64,000 nucleotides of DNA from Bordetella genomosp. 9. GTDB taxonomy: Bacteria > Pseudomonadota > Gammaproteobacteria > Burkholderiales > Burkholderiaceae_B. Below, one piece after another: positions 34,708-48,952 of this stretch. Location: the NCBI RefSeq assembly GCF_002261425.1, contig NZ_NEVJ01000002.1, forward strand, positions 434,001-498,000. The letters are read 5' to 3'. How positions within the stretch are numbered: the stretch's first letter is position 1; the number at the start of each line of letters is the position of its first letter. Position numbers and translations under genes: made by a program. The notes under the pieces were generated by a model that worked only from the letters and a program-made list of their open reading frames with translations, ran no database searches and was not told the DNA's origin.

Positions 34708-35681
34708 TCCAACCCGTAGTGGCCATCCATGGCGGCGCCGGCACCATGTCGCGCGCGTCGATCTCGCCCGAACAGGAGCGCGAGTACCTGGATGCCTTGA
34801 ACGAGATCCTGGCGGCTGCCCAGGCCGTGCTGGCGCGCGGCGGCAGCGCCCTGGACGCGGTGACGGAAGCCGTCACGCGCCTGGAAGACTGTCCGCTCTT
34901 CAATGCCGGGCATGGCGCCGTCTACACCAGCGCCGGCACGCACGAGCTTGATGCGTCCATCATGGACGGCGCCACGCTGCGATCCGGCGCGATCGCCAAC
35001 GTGAATTGCGTGCGCAACCCGGTGCTGGCGGCACGCCGCGTCATGGAGCACAGCAAGCACGTGTTCTTCGTCGGACAGGGCGCCGAGGCGTTCGCGCGCG
35101 AGCAGGGCCTGGACATCGTCGACCCATCCTATTTCTCGACGCCGGCGCGCTATGAACAGCTGCTGCGCGTGCAGCGCGAACAGCCCGGCGCGGCGGTGCT
35201 GGACCATGATGGACAAGCCATGGTGGCGGGCGTGCAGCCCGCCGCGGCGCCCATCGATCCCGACCGCAAGTTCGGCACCGTGGGCGCCGTGGCCCTGGAT
35301 GCGCAAGGCAACCTGGCGGCCGCGACGTCCACCGGCGGCGTCACGAACAAGCAGGTGGGTCGCGTGGGCGATGCGCCGCTGATCGGCGCCGGCTGCTACG
35401 CCGCCAATGCGACCTGCGCGGTGTCGACGACCGGTACCGGCGAAATGTTCATCCGCATGGTGGCCTCCTACGACGTGGCCGCGCAGATGGAATACCGCGG
35501 CGCCACGCTGGAAGAAGCCGCCCATTCCGTCGTACATGACAAGCTGCCGCGCATCGGCGGCAAGGGCGGCCTGATCGCGGTCGATGGCCAGGGCAACGTA
35601 TCGCTGACCTTCAATACCGAAGGCATGTATCGCGGCCATGCCCGCGTGGGCGAAGCGCCGGTGGCCGCCATCTATCGATGA
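34704..35681 (+). CDS. iaaA: Isoaspartyl peptidase/L-asparaginase (plant-type, Ntn hydrolase)
   Basis: 325 aa from ATG 34704 (MIQPVVAIHGGAGTM, GGAG upstream). An Ntn hydrolase that self-cleaves to expose a Thr nucleophile, here T192 in KFGTVGAVALD. Later TGTGEMFIRM and the GGKGGLIAVD segment are typical. It cleaves beta-aspartyl dipeptides and asparagine. In E. coli iaaA precedes gsiABCD exactly as here, supporting an operon for isopeptides and glutathione-like peptides. No signal peptide, cytoplasmic. Confidence 0.94.
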   Translation: MIQPVVAIHGGAGTMSRASISPEQEREYLDALNEILAAAQAVLARGGSALDAVTEAVTRLEDCPLFNAGHGAVYTSAGTHELDASIMDGATLRSGAIANVNCVRNPVLAARRVMEHSKHVFFVGQGAEAFAREQGLDIVDPSYFSTPARYEQLLRVQREQPGAAVLDHDGQAMVAGVQPAAAPIDPDRKFGTVGAVALDAQGNLAAATSTGGVTNKQVGRVGDAPLIGAGCYAANATCAVSTTGTGEMFIRMVASYDVAAQMEYRGATLEEAAHSVVHDKLPRIGGKGGLIAVDGQGNVSLTFNTEGMYRGHARVGEAPVAAIYR

Positions 35682-35726
35682 CGCGGCGACGGGCGCCATG
35701 AGTGTAATGAGTTTCAGGGGATGAAT

Positions 35727-37673
<1,947 letters not shown>

Positions 37674-37702
37674 GGCCGTCCAGCCGCTCGTCCTGCGGCA
37701 TC

Positions 37703-37738
37703 GTTTTCCTCCGTTGTCGTGTTTTCCTCCGTTGTCGT
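37703..37738. repeat. 18-bp perfect direct repeat upstream of gsiB
   Basis: GTTTTCCTCCGTTGTCGT occurs twice in tandem (37703-37720 and 37721-37738) between gsiA and gsiB. It is noncoding and unlike flanking sequence. It could affect mRNA processing or be chance slippage. Confidence 0.85.
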
Positions 37739-37780
37739 TTTAGTCCACCCACTCTCCTTTCACCCTCAGGAGTGCATCAC

Positions 37781-39340
37781 ATGAAAGCATTGCGCCCCAC
37801 CCGTCTGATGGCCGCCGCGGCGCTGGCCTTCGGCGTCGCCGCGTCGCCCCTGGCGCACGCGACGAAGGATGTGACCTTTGCCGTTTCCATCGCCCTGGAA
37901 ACGCTCGATCCCTACAACACCAACAGCACCCTGAACCAGGCCGCCGGCAAGGCGTACTACGAAGGCCTGTTCGAATTCGACAAGGACCTGAAGATCCAGC
38001 CCGTGCTCGCCACCGGCTACGAAGTCAGCCCCGACGGCCTGGTCTACACGATCAAGCTGCGCCAGGGCGTCAAGTTCCAGGACGGTACGGACTTCACCGC
38101 GGACGCCGTCAAGGCCAACTTCGACCGCGTCTCGAACCCCGAGAACCGCCTGACCCGCTACACGCAGTTCAACCAGGTCGAGAAGACCGAAGTGGTCGAT
38201 CCGTACACCGTGCGCATCACGCTGAAGCGTCCGTTCTCGGCCTTCATCAATGCGCTGGCCCACCCGGCCGCCATGATGATCTCGCCCGCCGCGCTGAAGA
38301 AGTGGGGCAACAAGGACATCGGCTTCCACCCCGTGGGCACCGGCCCCTTCGAGTTCGTCGAATGGAAACCGGCCGAATACCTGAAGGTCAAGAAGTTCGA
38401 CGGCTACTGGCGCAAGGGCTATCCCAAGGTGGATACGCTGACCTTCCGCACGGTCACCGACAACAACACCCGCGCCGCCGTGGTGCAGACGGGCGAAGCG
38501 CAGTTTGCCTTCCCGGTGCCCTACGAGCAGGCCGCCACGCTGGCCAAGAACGACAAGATCGACGTGGTCGATCGCAAAAACTCGATCATGGCCCGCTATG
38601 TGTCGATGAACGTGCAGCAGAAGCCCTTCGACAATCCCAAGGTGCGCCAGGCGATCAACTACGCCATCAACAAGGAAGCGCTGATCAAGGTGGCCTATGC
38701 CGGCTACGCCAGCGTGTCCACCGGCGTGATCCCGCAGGGCGTCGAGTACGCCTACCTGATCGACAAGAAGGGCTGGGGCTACGATCCGAAGAAGGCGCGC
38801 GAACTGCTGAAGGAAGCCGGCTATCCCAACGGTTTCGAAAGCACCCTGTGGTCGGCCTATAACGACGGCACTTCGCAGAAGATCGTCCAGTTCCTGCAGC
38901 AGCAGCTGGCCCAGGTCGGCGTCAAGGTGTCGGTCGAGGTGCTGGAATCCGGCCAACGCGTGCAGCGCGTGCAGCAGGTGCAGAAGCCCGAGGACGCCAA
39001 GGTCCGCATGTACTACGCGGGCTGGTCGTCGTCCACCGGCGAAGCCGACTGGGGCCTGCGTCCGCTGCTGGCCACCGAAGCCTTCCCGCCGCAGCTGAAC
39101 AACACGGCCTACTACTCGAACCCCAAGGTGGACGACGACATCAAGAAAGCCTTGACCACCACCAACAAGGACGAGAAGACCGCCCTGTACAAGGACGCGC
39201 AGCAGACCATCTGGAACGATGCGCCGTGGGCCTTTCTGGTCACGCAGGGCAACGTGTACGTGAAGTCGAAGAACCTGAGCGGCGTGTACGTGATGCCCGA
39301 CACCAGCTTCTGGTATGGCGACGTCGATCTGAAGCAATAA
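37781..39340 (+). CDS. gsiB: ABC importer substrate-binding protein, GsiB type
   Basis: 519 aa from ATG 37781 (CAGGAGT site). Sec signal peptide at 1-26 ending PLAHA. The mature protein begins TKDVTFAVSIALETLDPYNTN, typical of GsiB-like glutathione/dipeptide receptors. PVGTGPFEFVEWKP and NPKVRQAINYAINKEAL are family landmarks. Periplasmic. It captures the peptide for GsiCD. Specificity for glutathione is not provable by sequence; neighbouring peptidases argue for a broader or atypical peptide range. Last residues DLKQ. Confidence 0.92.
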   Translation: MKALRPTRLMAAAALAFGVAASPLAHATKDVTFAVSIALETLDPYNTNSTLNQAAGKAYYEGLFEFDKDLKIQPVLATGYEVSPDGLVYTIKLRQGVKFQDGTDFTADAVKANFDRVSNPENRLTRYTQFNQVEKTEVVDPYTVRITLKRPFSAFINALAHPAAMMISPAALKKWGNKDIGFHPVGTGPFEFVEWKPAEYLKVKKFDGYWRKGYPKVDTLTFRTVTDNNTRAAVVQTGEAQFAFPVPYEQAATLAKNDKIDVVDRKNSIMARYVSMNVQQKPFDNPKVRQAINYAINKEALIKVAYAGYASVSTGVIPQGVEYAYLIDKKGWGYDPKKARELLKEAGYPNGFESTLWSAYNDGTSQKIVQFLQQQLAQVGVKVSVEVLESGQRVQRVQQVQKPEDAKVRMYYAGWSSSTGEADWGLRPLLATEAFPPQLNNTAYYSNPKVDDDIKKALTTTNKDEKTALYKDAQQTIWNDAPWAFLVTQGNVYVKSKNLSGVYVMPDTSFWYGDVDLKQ

Positions 39341-39411
39341 AGGCAGTGCAATAAGCGCAGTGCAGTAACCCACCGCGCGGATGCTCCGGCATCCGCGCGC
39401 AGGAAATCCTT

Positions 39412-40332
39412 ATGCTTACCTACATCGTCAAGCGCCTTCTGGGCATGATACCCACGCTGCTGCTGGTCATCGCGGTGGTGTTCATGTTCGTCCACATGCT
39501 GCCCGGCGACCCGGCGCGGCTGGCGGCGGGCCAGGACGCCGACGAACAGACAGTGCAACTGGTGCGCCAGGAACTCGGGCTGGACCTGCCCCTGCCGCAA
39601 CAGTTCGTCCGCTATTTCACGCACATGCTGCAGGGCGACCTGGGCGTGTCCCTGCGCAGCAAGCGCCCCGTCAGCACCGAGATCGCCGACCGCTTCATGC
39701 CGACGCTGCTGCTGACCATGACCAGCATGGTGTGGTCCGTGCTGTTCGGCATGGTCATCGGCATCGCGTCCGCCGTCTGGCGCAACCGCTGGCCGGACCG
39801 CCTGGGCATGACGCTGGCCGTGTCGGGCATTTCCTTCCCCGCGTTCGCGCTCGGGATGATGATGATGCAGGTGTTTTCGGTGCAGCTGGGCTGGCTGCCG
39901 ACCATAGGCGCGTCCAGCTGGAAACACTACATACTGCCTTCCATCACGCTGGGCGCGGCCGTGGCGGCCGTGATGGCGCGGTTCACGCGCGCGTCCTTCG
40001 TCGAAGTCATACAGGAAGACTTCGTGCGCACCGCGCGCGCCAAGGGCCTGGCCGAATCGGTGGTGGTGGCCAAGCACACGCTGCGCAACGCCCTGATCCC
40101 GGTCGTCACCATGATGGGCCTGCAGTTCGGTTTTCTGCTGGGCGGCTCCATCGTCGTCGAGACCGTGTTCAGCTGGCCCGGCCTGGGCGCGCTGCTGGTC
40201 GACGCCGTGACGCAACGCGACTATCCCGTGATCCAGGGCCTGGTGCTGCTGTTCTCCCTGGAATTCATTCTGATCAACCTGGTGGTGGACGTGCTGTATG
40301 GCGTGATCAACCCCAGCATCCGGTACAAGTGA
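39412..40332 (+). CDS. gsiC: ABC importer permease, GsiC type
   Basis: 306 aa, DppB-type inner-membrane permease with six membrane segments. Opens [21 protein letters not shown]; the EAA loop is visible near residues 195-225 ([27 protein letters not shown]). It forms a heterodimer with GsiD. The 71-base gap from gsiB has no extra gene. Ribosome binding region AGGAAA upstream of the ATG. Confidence 0.94.
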   Translation: MLTYIVKRLLGMIPTLLLVIAVVFMFVHMLPGDPARLAAGQDADEQTVQLVRQELGLDLPLPQQFVRYFTHMLQGDLGVSLRSKRPVSTEIADRFMPTLLLTMTSMVWSVLFGMVIGIASAVWRNRWPDRLGMTLAVSGISFPAFALGMMMMQVFSVQLGWLPTIGASSWKHYILPSITLGAAVAAVMARFTRASFVEVIQEDFVRTARAKGLAESVVVAKHTLRNALIPVVTMMGLQFGFLLGGSIVVETVFSWPGLGALLVDAVTQRDYPVIQGLVLLFSLEFILINLVVDVLYGVINPSIRYK

Positions 40333-40339
40333 GGCGGCC

Positions 40340-41269
40340 ATGTCGCAACCCATGACGCAACTCGACAACACCGCCGCCGCCGGCGCCGCGACCGCCGCCG
40401 TGCCGGCCGGCGCCGAAGCCGTGCGCACGCCGTTCACGGAATTCTGGCGCAAGTTCAAGAAGCAGCACCTCGCCATGGGCGCGGGTATCTTCGTGTTGCT
40501 GCTGGTCGTGGTGGCCGCGCTGGCGCCATGGATCGTCCCCTTCGACGCCGAGAACTATTTCGACTACGACAATCTGAACGCCGGTCCGTCGCTGGTGCAC
40601 TGGCTGGGCGTGGACGCGCTGGGCCGCGACATCTTCAGCCGCATCCTGATGGGCGCGCGCATTTCGCTGGTCACGGGCTTCGTCTCGGTGGCGCTGGGCG
40701 CGGCCGTGGGCACCTTCCTGGGCCTGATGGCGGGCTACTACGAAGGCTGGTGGGAACGCGTCAGCATGCGGCTGTCGGACGTGCTGCTGGCCTTCCCCGG
40801 CATGCTGCTGGCGATCGGCGTGGTGGCCATCCTGGGCTCCAGCATGGTCAACGTGGTGGTCGCGGTGGCGGTGTTCAGCGTGCCGGCCTTCGCCCGCCTG
40901 GTGCGCGGCAACACGCTGTCCATCAAGCACATGACCTACGTGGAAGCCGTGCGCAGTATCGGCGCGTCGGACTGGACCATCATCATGCGGCATATCCTGC
41001 CCGGCACGATATCGCCCATCGTCGTCTACGGCACCATGCGCATCGGCACCTCCATCATCACGGCGGCCAGCCTGTCCTTCCTGGGCATGGGCGCGCAGCC
41101 GCCCACGCCGGAGTGGGGCGCGATGCTGAACGAGGCGCGCGCGGATATGGTGACGTCGCCGCACATCGCGGTGTTCCCGGCGCTGGCCATTTTCCTGACC
41201 GTACTGGCGTTCAACCTGCTGGGGGACGGCCTGCGCGACGCGCTGGATCCCAAGATCGATCGGCGCTGA
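40340..41269 (+). CDS. gsiD: ABC importer permease, GsiD type
   Basis: 309 aa, DppC-type permease. It has an N-terminal Ala-rich cytoplasmic tail, then six membrane segments. [14 protein letters not shown] near residue 90 is the family motif, and the EAA-like loop lies near 200-230 ([23 protein letters not shown]). It follows gsiC by 7 bases and is followed by the P1 peptidase gene after 3 bases, so all are one transcript. Confidence 0.94.
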   Translation: MSQPMTQLDNTAAAGAATAAVPAGAEAVRTPFTEFWRKFKKQHLAMGAGIFVLLLVVVAALAPWIVPFDAENYFDYDNLNAGPSLVHWLGVDALGRDIFSRILMGARISLVTGFVSVALGAAVGTFLGLMAGYYEGWWERVSMRLSDVLLAFPGMLLAIGVVAILGSSMVNVVVAVAVFSVPAFARLVRGNTLSIKHMTYVEAVRSIGASDWTIIMRHILPGTISPIVVYGTMRIGTSIITAASLSFLGMGAQPPTPEWGAMLNEARADMVTSPHIAVFPALAIFLTVLAFNLLGDGLRDALDPKIDRR

Positions 41270-41272
41270 TCC

Positions 41273-42445
41273 ATGGCCACGGACATGACGGCAGGCAGCG
41301 GCGCGGCGAAGCCGGCCCGCGCCGGCGAGCAGCCCCGCGTCGGCACGCTGCCTTCGGGCGCGCTCGACACCATCTGCGACGTCGCCGGCGTGGCGGTGGG
41401 CCATGCGACGCTGGCGCGCGGCGCCACCCAGACCGGTGTGACGGTCGTGCGCCCGCACGCCGGCGATCCCTATCGGGACAAGGTGCCGGCCGGACTGGCG
41501 GTGTTGAATGGCTTCGGCAAGAGCATCGGCCTGGTGCAGGTGGAAGAGCTCGGCCTGCTGGAAACGCCGATCGCGCTGACCAATACCTTCGCGGTCGGCA
41601 CCGTGGCCAACGCCCAGATCCGCCAGGCGGTGGGCGCCAATCCGGAAATCGGCCGAGCCTGGCCGACGGTGAACCCGCTGGTGTTCGAGTGCAATGACGG
41701 CTATCTGAACGACATCCAGGCCATGGCCGTGGCCGAGTCCGACTACGTGGCCGCCCACGGCGCCGCGTCGGCCGATTGCGCGCAGGGCGCCGTCGGCGCG
41801 GGCCGGGGGATGTCCTGCTTCGGTTTCAAGGGCGGCATCGGCAGCGCGTCGCGGATGACGCGCCCGGCGGACGGCCGGTCCTGGACGGTAGGCGCCCTGG
41901 TGCTGGCGAATTTCGGCCGCCGGCCCCTGCTGACGGTCGCCGGGCGGCCCTTCGGGCAGTGGCTGGAGCGCGATCGCGCGCTGGGCCCCCAGGCAGGCAG
42001 CGCGGCCGCGGCGGGGCAAGACGCCACGATGGCGGATCCCGCCGACGGCGCCGCCACGGCAGGCGCGGAAAAGGGTTCCATCATCCTGCTGCTGGCGACC
42101 GATGCGCCGCTGGACGCCCGCCAGCTGCGCCGCCTGGCGCTGCGGGCCGGTGCCGGCCTGGCCCGCACAGGTTCCGTATTCGGCCACGGCAGCGGCGACA
42201 TCGCGCTGGCCTTCTCCACGGCCTATACCGTGCCGCACCTGGCGGACCGCGGCATGCCGGCGATCGCCATGCTCCATGAAACCCGCATCGATCCGCTGTT
42301 CGAGGCGGCCGCCGAAGCGATCGAGCAGGCCATCCTGCACGCGCTATGGCGCGCGGACGGCGTTACCGGCCGCGACGGCCATGCCAGGGCGGCCCTGCGC
42401 GACGCGATTCCCGCCTGGCGGGAATGGCTGGACGGCCGGCCCTGA
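41273..42445 (+). CDS. P1-family aminopeptidase (DmpA/BapA type)
   Basis: 390 aa, autoproteolytic N-terminal nucleophile hydrolase. Expected cleavage is between G268 and S269 in EKGSIILLLATDAPL, with Ser as nucleophile. Other hallmarks: VAVGHATL near residue 42, ALTNTFAVGTVANAQ near 101-115, CFGFKGGIGSASRM near 182-195. DmpA releases N-terminal D-Ala or L-residues, BapA cleaves beta-peptides; both point to unusual peptide bonds. No signal peptide, so it works in the cytoplasm after import. Three bases after gsiD, 78 bases before the M55 gene. Confidence 0.93.
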   Translation: MATDMTAGSGAAKPARAGEQPRVGTLPSGALDTICDVAGVAVGHATLARGATQTGVTVVRPHAGDPYRDKVPAGLAVLNGFGKSIGLVQVEELGLLETPIALTNTFAVGTVANAQIRQAVGANPEIGRAWPTVNPLVFECNDGYLNDIQAMAVAESDYVAAHGAASADCAQGAVGAGRGMSCFGFKGGIGSASRMTRPADGRSWTVGALVLANFGRRPLLTVAGRPFGQWLERDRALGPQAGSAAAAGQDATMADPADGAATAGAEKGSIILLLATDAPLDARQLRRLALRAGAGLARTGSVFGHGSGDIALAFSTAYTVPHLADRGMPAIAMLHETRIDPLFEAAAEAIEQAILHALWRADGVTGRDGHARAALRDAIPAWREWLDGRP

Positions 42446-42523
42446 ACACGGGGCCCTGAGCGCCGAGCCCTGAGCGCCAGGCCAGGATATCGACCTACAA
42501 AAAGCACCTACAGGAAGCTTTTC

Positions 42524-43342
42524 ATGCGCATACTCGTTTCCACCGACATCGAGGGCGTCGCCGGCGTCTTCCATTCCCAGCAGGTCACCGCCGGCAACGC
42601 CGAATACGAGCGTGCCCGCGCCTGGATGACGGGCGAAGCCAACGCGGCGGTCGCCGGCGCCTTCGAAGGGGGCGCCGATGACGTGCTGGTCAACGACTCG
42701 CACGGCGGTTTTCGCAATCTGCTGCCCGACGGCATCGACGAACGCGCCCGGCTGGTGCTGGGCAAACCGCGCTACCTGGGCATGATGGGCGGACTGGAAG
42801 AGCCCTGCGACGCGGTCTTCATGATCGGTTACCACTCGCGTGCCCAGGGCCGTGGCGTGCTCGCCCACACCATCAACGGTTTTTCCTTCGCCAAGGTCCG
42901 CATCAACGGCATGGAGCTGGGCGAAGCCGGGCTCTACGGCGCGCTGGCGGGCGAACTGGGCGTCCCGGTCGCCCTGGCCAGCGGCGACGATGTCTTCATC
43001 GGCGAAACCCGCGAGCTGTTTCCCGGCGCGGCCTGGGTCCAGACCAAGATCGCGCGCGGGCAGGGCAGCGGCGTATCGCTGTCGCCGGCGGCCGCGCGCG
43101 CGGCCATCCGCGACGCCGCGCGCCAGGCCATGGACAATATCGGCAGCCTCAAGCCCTGGCGTATCGAGCCGCCTATAGAATGCGTGCTGCAGACCCAGAA
43201 CCCGGCGCTGGCCGACCTGTTCTGCACCTGGCCCGCGCTGGAGCGCGTGGACGGCGTAACGCTGCGCTTCACCACCGACAGCATGCAGGCCGCCATACGC
43301 ACGCTCAACAGCCTGGCCGCCATGTCATTCATGCTGCGCTGA
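42524..43342 (+). CDS. M55 D-aminopeptidase, DppA type
   Basis: 272 aa. Zinc ligands match the Bacillus DppA numbering: D8 and E10 (TDIEGVAG), H60 (NDSHGG), H104 (GYHS), with the catalytic H115 (AHTINGF) and a Glu near 131-134. DppA forms a decameric ring and hydrolyses D-Ala-D-Ala and related D-peptides. No signal peptide. In the operon directly after the P1 peptidase, strongly suggesting uptake of peptides with D residues, such as cell-wall fragments. Confidence 0.94.
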   Translation: MRILVSTDIEGVAGVFHSQQVTAGNAEYERARAWMTGEANAAVAGAFEGGADDVLVNDSHGGFRNLLPDGIDERARLVLGKPRYLGMMGGLEEPCDAVFMIGYHSRAQGRGVLAHTINGFSFAKVRINGMELGEAGLYGALAGELGVPVALASGDDVFIGETRELFPGAAWVQTKIARGQGSGVSLSPAAARAAIRDAARQAMDNIGSLKPWRIEPPIECVLQTQNPALADLFCTWPALERVDGVTLRFTTDSMQAAIRTLNSLAAMSFMLR

Positions 43343-43361
43343 CCGCGCCCCAAGGATTTCC

Positions 43362-45179
43362 ATGCCGCATACCGACACCCGTATCGCAGCGCTGCGCCAC
43401 GCCATGGCCGCGCGCGGCCTGACGGCCTACGTCGTCCCGTCCGCCGATCCCCACCTGTCCGAATACCTGCCGGCGCGCTGGCAGGGGCGGCAATGGCTGT
43501 CCGGCTTCACCGGTTCGGTGGGGACCCTGGTCGTCACCGCGGATTTCGCCGGCCTGTGGGTGGACAGCCGCTATTGGGTGCAGGCGGAAGCGCAACTGGC
43601 GGGCACCTGTGTCAGCCTGATGAAGCTGGGCGATCCGTCCGTGCCGGCGCACCCTGAATGGCTGGCGGCGCATTGCAAGGCGCGGGCCGCCGCCGGGCAG
43701 GCCGCGGTCGGCGCGGACGGCCAGGTGTTGTCGCTGGCCGCGCACCGGGTGCTGGCCGACGCGGTGACCGCCGCGGGCGGCCGCCTCGATATCTCCCACG
43801 ACCTGCTGGCCGACATCTGGCCGGACCGCCCGGGATTGCCGGCGGCGCCGGTGCGCGAGCACCTGCCGCCTTACGCCTGCGTGACGCGCGCCGACAAGCT
43901 GGCGCGCGTCCGCGCGGCCATGCGGGCCAAGGGTGCGACGGCCCACCTGATCAGCTCGCTGGACGATGTCGCGTGGCTGTTCAACCTGCGCGGCGCCGAT
44001 GTGGACTACAACCCGGTCTTCGTCGGCCATGCGCTGATCCTGGCCGACCGCGCCGAACTGTACACCGCGGCCGGCAAGATCGACGCCGCCCTGGCGCAAC
44101 GCCTGGGCGCCGATGGCGTCGCCATCCGCCCCTACGACGCCTACGCGCAGGCCCTGGCCGGGCTGCCGGCGGACGCGGCGGTCCTGGTGGATCCGGCGCG
44201 CACCACGGTCGGCGTGCTGGCGGCGCTGCCCGCCACCGCGCGCCGCGTGGAAGCCATCAACCCGAGCACCCTGGCCAAATCCCGCAAGACCGATGACGAA
44301 CTGGCCCATGTACGCGCGGTCATGGAGCAGGACGGCGCCGCCCTCTGCGAATTCTTCGCCTGGTTCGACGCCGCCGTGGGGCGCGAAGCGATCACCGAGC
44401 TGACCATAGACGAAAAGCTGAGCGCCGCCCGCCGGCGCCGCCCCGGATTCGTCTCGCTCAGCTTCGGCACCATCGCGGCCTACAACGCCAATGGCGCCAT
44501 GCCGCATTACCGCGCCACCCCGGAGTCGCACGCCGCCATCGAAGGCGACGGTCTTCTGCTGATCGATTCGGGCGGCCAGTACGAAGGCGGCACCACGGAC
44601 ATCACCCGGGTCGTCGGCGTCGGGCGCCCCACGGCCGAGCAGAAGCGCGATTTCACCCTGGTGCTGAAAGGCATGATCGCGCTGTCGCGCGCCCGTTTTC
44701 CGCGCGGCGTGCTGTCGCCGATGCTCGACGCCATCGCGCGCGCGCCCATCTGGGAAGGCGGCGCGGAATACGGCCATGGCACCGGCCATGGCGTGGGCTA
44801 CTTCATGAACGTGCACGAAGGGCCGCAGGTGATCGCGCACCGCGCCCAGGCCACGCCCCATACCGCCATGGAGCCCGGCATGATCACGTCCAACGAGCCG
44901 GGCATCTACCGGCCGGGACGCTGGGGCGTGCGGATCGAGAACCTGGTCTGCAACCGGCCCGCGCAGACCACGGAGCTGGGTGAATTCCTGGCGTTCGAGA
45001 CGCTGACGCTGTGTCCCATCGATACGACCTGCATCCTGGCGGACATGCTGCGGCCGGACGAGATCGCCTGGCTGGACGGCTATCACGCCCAGGTGCGCGA
45101 GCGCCTGCTGCCGCACGTCGACGGCGCCGCCCGGGAATGGCTGTTGGCGCGCACGCGGGCGCTGGCCACGGCGGAGTAG
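43362..45179 (+). CDS. Xaa-Pro aminopeptidase P (M24B, long form)
   Basis: 605 aa, the long three-domain aminopeptidase P type: two creatinase-like domains (about 1-130 and 140-310) and the catalytic M24 domain (about 310-540). Metal-binding motifs are intact: LLIDSGGQYEGGTTDITR (two Asp), GHGTGHGVGYFMN (His), TSNEPGIY and RIENLV (two Glu). It removes N-terminal residues before proline. Only 19 bases after the M55 gene, it is the last gene of the peptide operon. Confidence 0.94.
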   Translation: MPHTDTRIAALRHAMAARGLTAYVVPSADPHLSEYLPARWQGRQWLSGFTGSVGTLVVTADFAGLWVDSRYWVQAEAQLAGTCVSLMKLGDPSVPAHPEWLAAHCKARAAAGQAAVGADGQVLSLAAHRVLADAVTAAGGRLDISHDLLADIWPDRPGLPAAPVREHLPPYACVTRADKLARVRAAMRAKGATAHLISSLDDVAWLFNLRGADVDYNPVFVGHALILADRAELYTAAGKIDAALAQRLGADGVAIRPYDAYAQALAGLPADAAVLVDPARTTVGVLAALPATARRVEAINPSTLAKSRKTDDELAHVRAVMEQDGAALCEFFAWFDAAVGREAITELTIDEKLSAARRRRPGFVSLSFGTIAAYNANGAMPHYRATPESHAAIEGDGLLLIDSGGQYEGGTTDITRVVGVGRPTAEQKRDFTLVLKGMIALSRARFPRGVLSPMLDAIARAPIWEGGAEYGHGTGHGVGYFMNVHEGPQVIAHRAQATPHTAMEPGMITSNEPGIYRPGRWGVRIENLVCNRPAQTTELGEFLAFETLTLCPIDTTCILADMLRPDEIAWLDGYHAQVRERLLPHVDGAAREWLLARTRALATAE

Positions 45180-46967
<1,788 letters not shown>

Positions 46968-47036
46968 AGCGGGCGTCCGCGCGCTCGCACGCAGCCGCGG
47001 ACGCTCCGTGAACGCCACCGCGCCATGGCCGTTTGA

Positions 47037-48398
<1,362 letters not shown>

Positions 48399-48464
48399 CC
48401 TGGTCGCGCGTCCGGCGGCCGGCCCTGACGGGGCGGCGGCCGTTCAACCCTGTTCGGATACCGC

Positions 48465-48908
48465 ATGCGCCTGTTGTTCCTGGTTCTACTGGCCCTGGTC
48501 TGCCTGATCCAGTACCCGTTGTGGCTGGGCAAGGGCGGCTGGTTCAAGGTGTGGGACCTGCAGAAACAGGTGGCCGCGCAGCGCGCCGTCAACGAAGGCA
48601 TGCGCGCCCGCAACGCCGCCCTGGATGCGGAAGTGCACGACCTGCAGTCGGGCACGGGCGCGATCGAGGAACGGGCGCGCAGCGAACTGGGCATGATGAA
48701 GGACGGCGAGGTTTTCGTGCAGATCGTGCCCGCCGGCAGCGCACCCGCCACGTCCGCTTCCGCGCAAGCGCCGCAATCCGCCGACGCGAGCAATCGCCCA
48801 GGGGCCGCGCCGGCCACACCGGCCGCCAACCGCGCCACCGGCGCGTCGCCGGCCAGCCGTGCGGGTGCGGGCACCAACGCCAATGCCGCGCAAGGCACGC
48901 GCCGCTAG
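48465..48908 (+). CDS. ftsB: Cell division protein FtsB
   Basis: 147 aa. Residues 1-18 form a single membrane helix ([17 protein letters not shown]). Residues about 28-75 form a leucine-zipper-like coiled coil ([26 protein letters not shown]) with the [15 protein letters not shown] motif. FtsB joins FtsL and FtsQ at the divisome. The C-terminal Ala/Pro/Ser-rich tail (about 95-147) is long; the usual protein is near 90-105 aa. Genes after eno in betaproteobacteria are commonly ftsB, supporting the call. The stop is inside a repeat. Confidence 0.92.
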   Translation: MRLLFLVLLALVCLIQYPLWLGKGGWFKVWDLQKQVAAQRAVNEGMRARNAALDAEVHDLQSGTGAIEERARSELGMMKDGEVFVQIVPAGSAPATSASAQAPQSADASNRPGAAPATPAANRATGASPASRAGAGTNANAAQGTRR

Positions 48909-48943
48909 GCGCGCCCCGCTAGGCGCGCTCCGCTAGGCGCGCC
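48902..48943. repeat. 14-bp tandem repeat overlapping the ftsB stop, three copies
   Basis: Unit CCGCTAGGCGCGCY begins at 48902, 48916 and 48930. The TAG stop of ftsB is in the first unit, so each copy contains a further TAG. Each copy contains GGCGCGCC or GGCGCGCT. Confidence 0.9.
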
Positions 48944-48952
48944 CCGGCCGCG

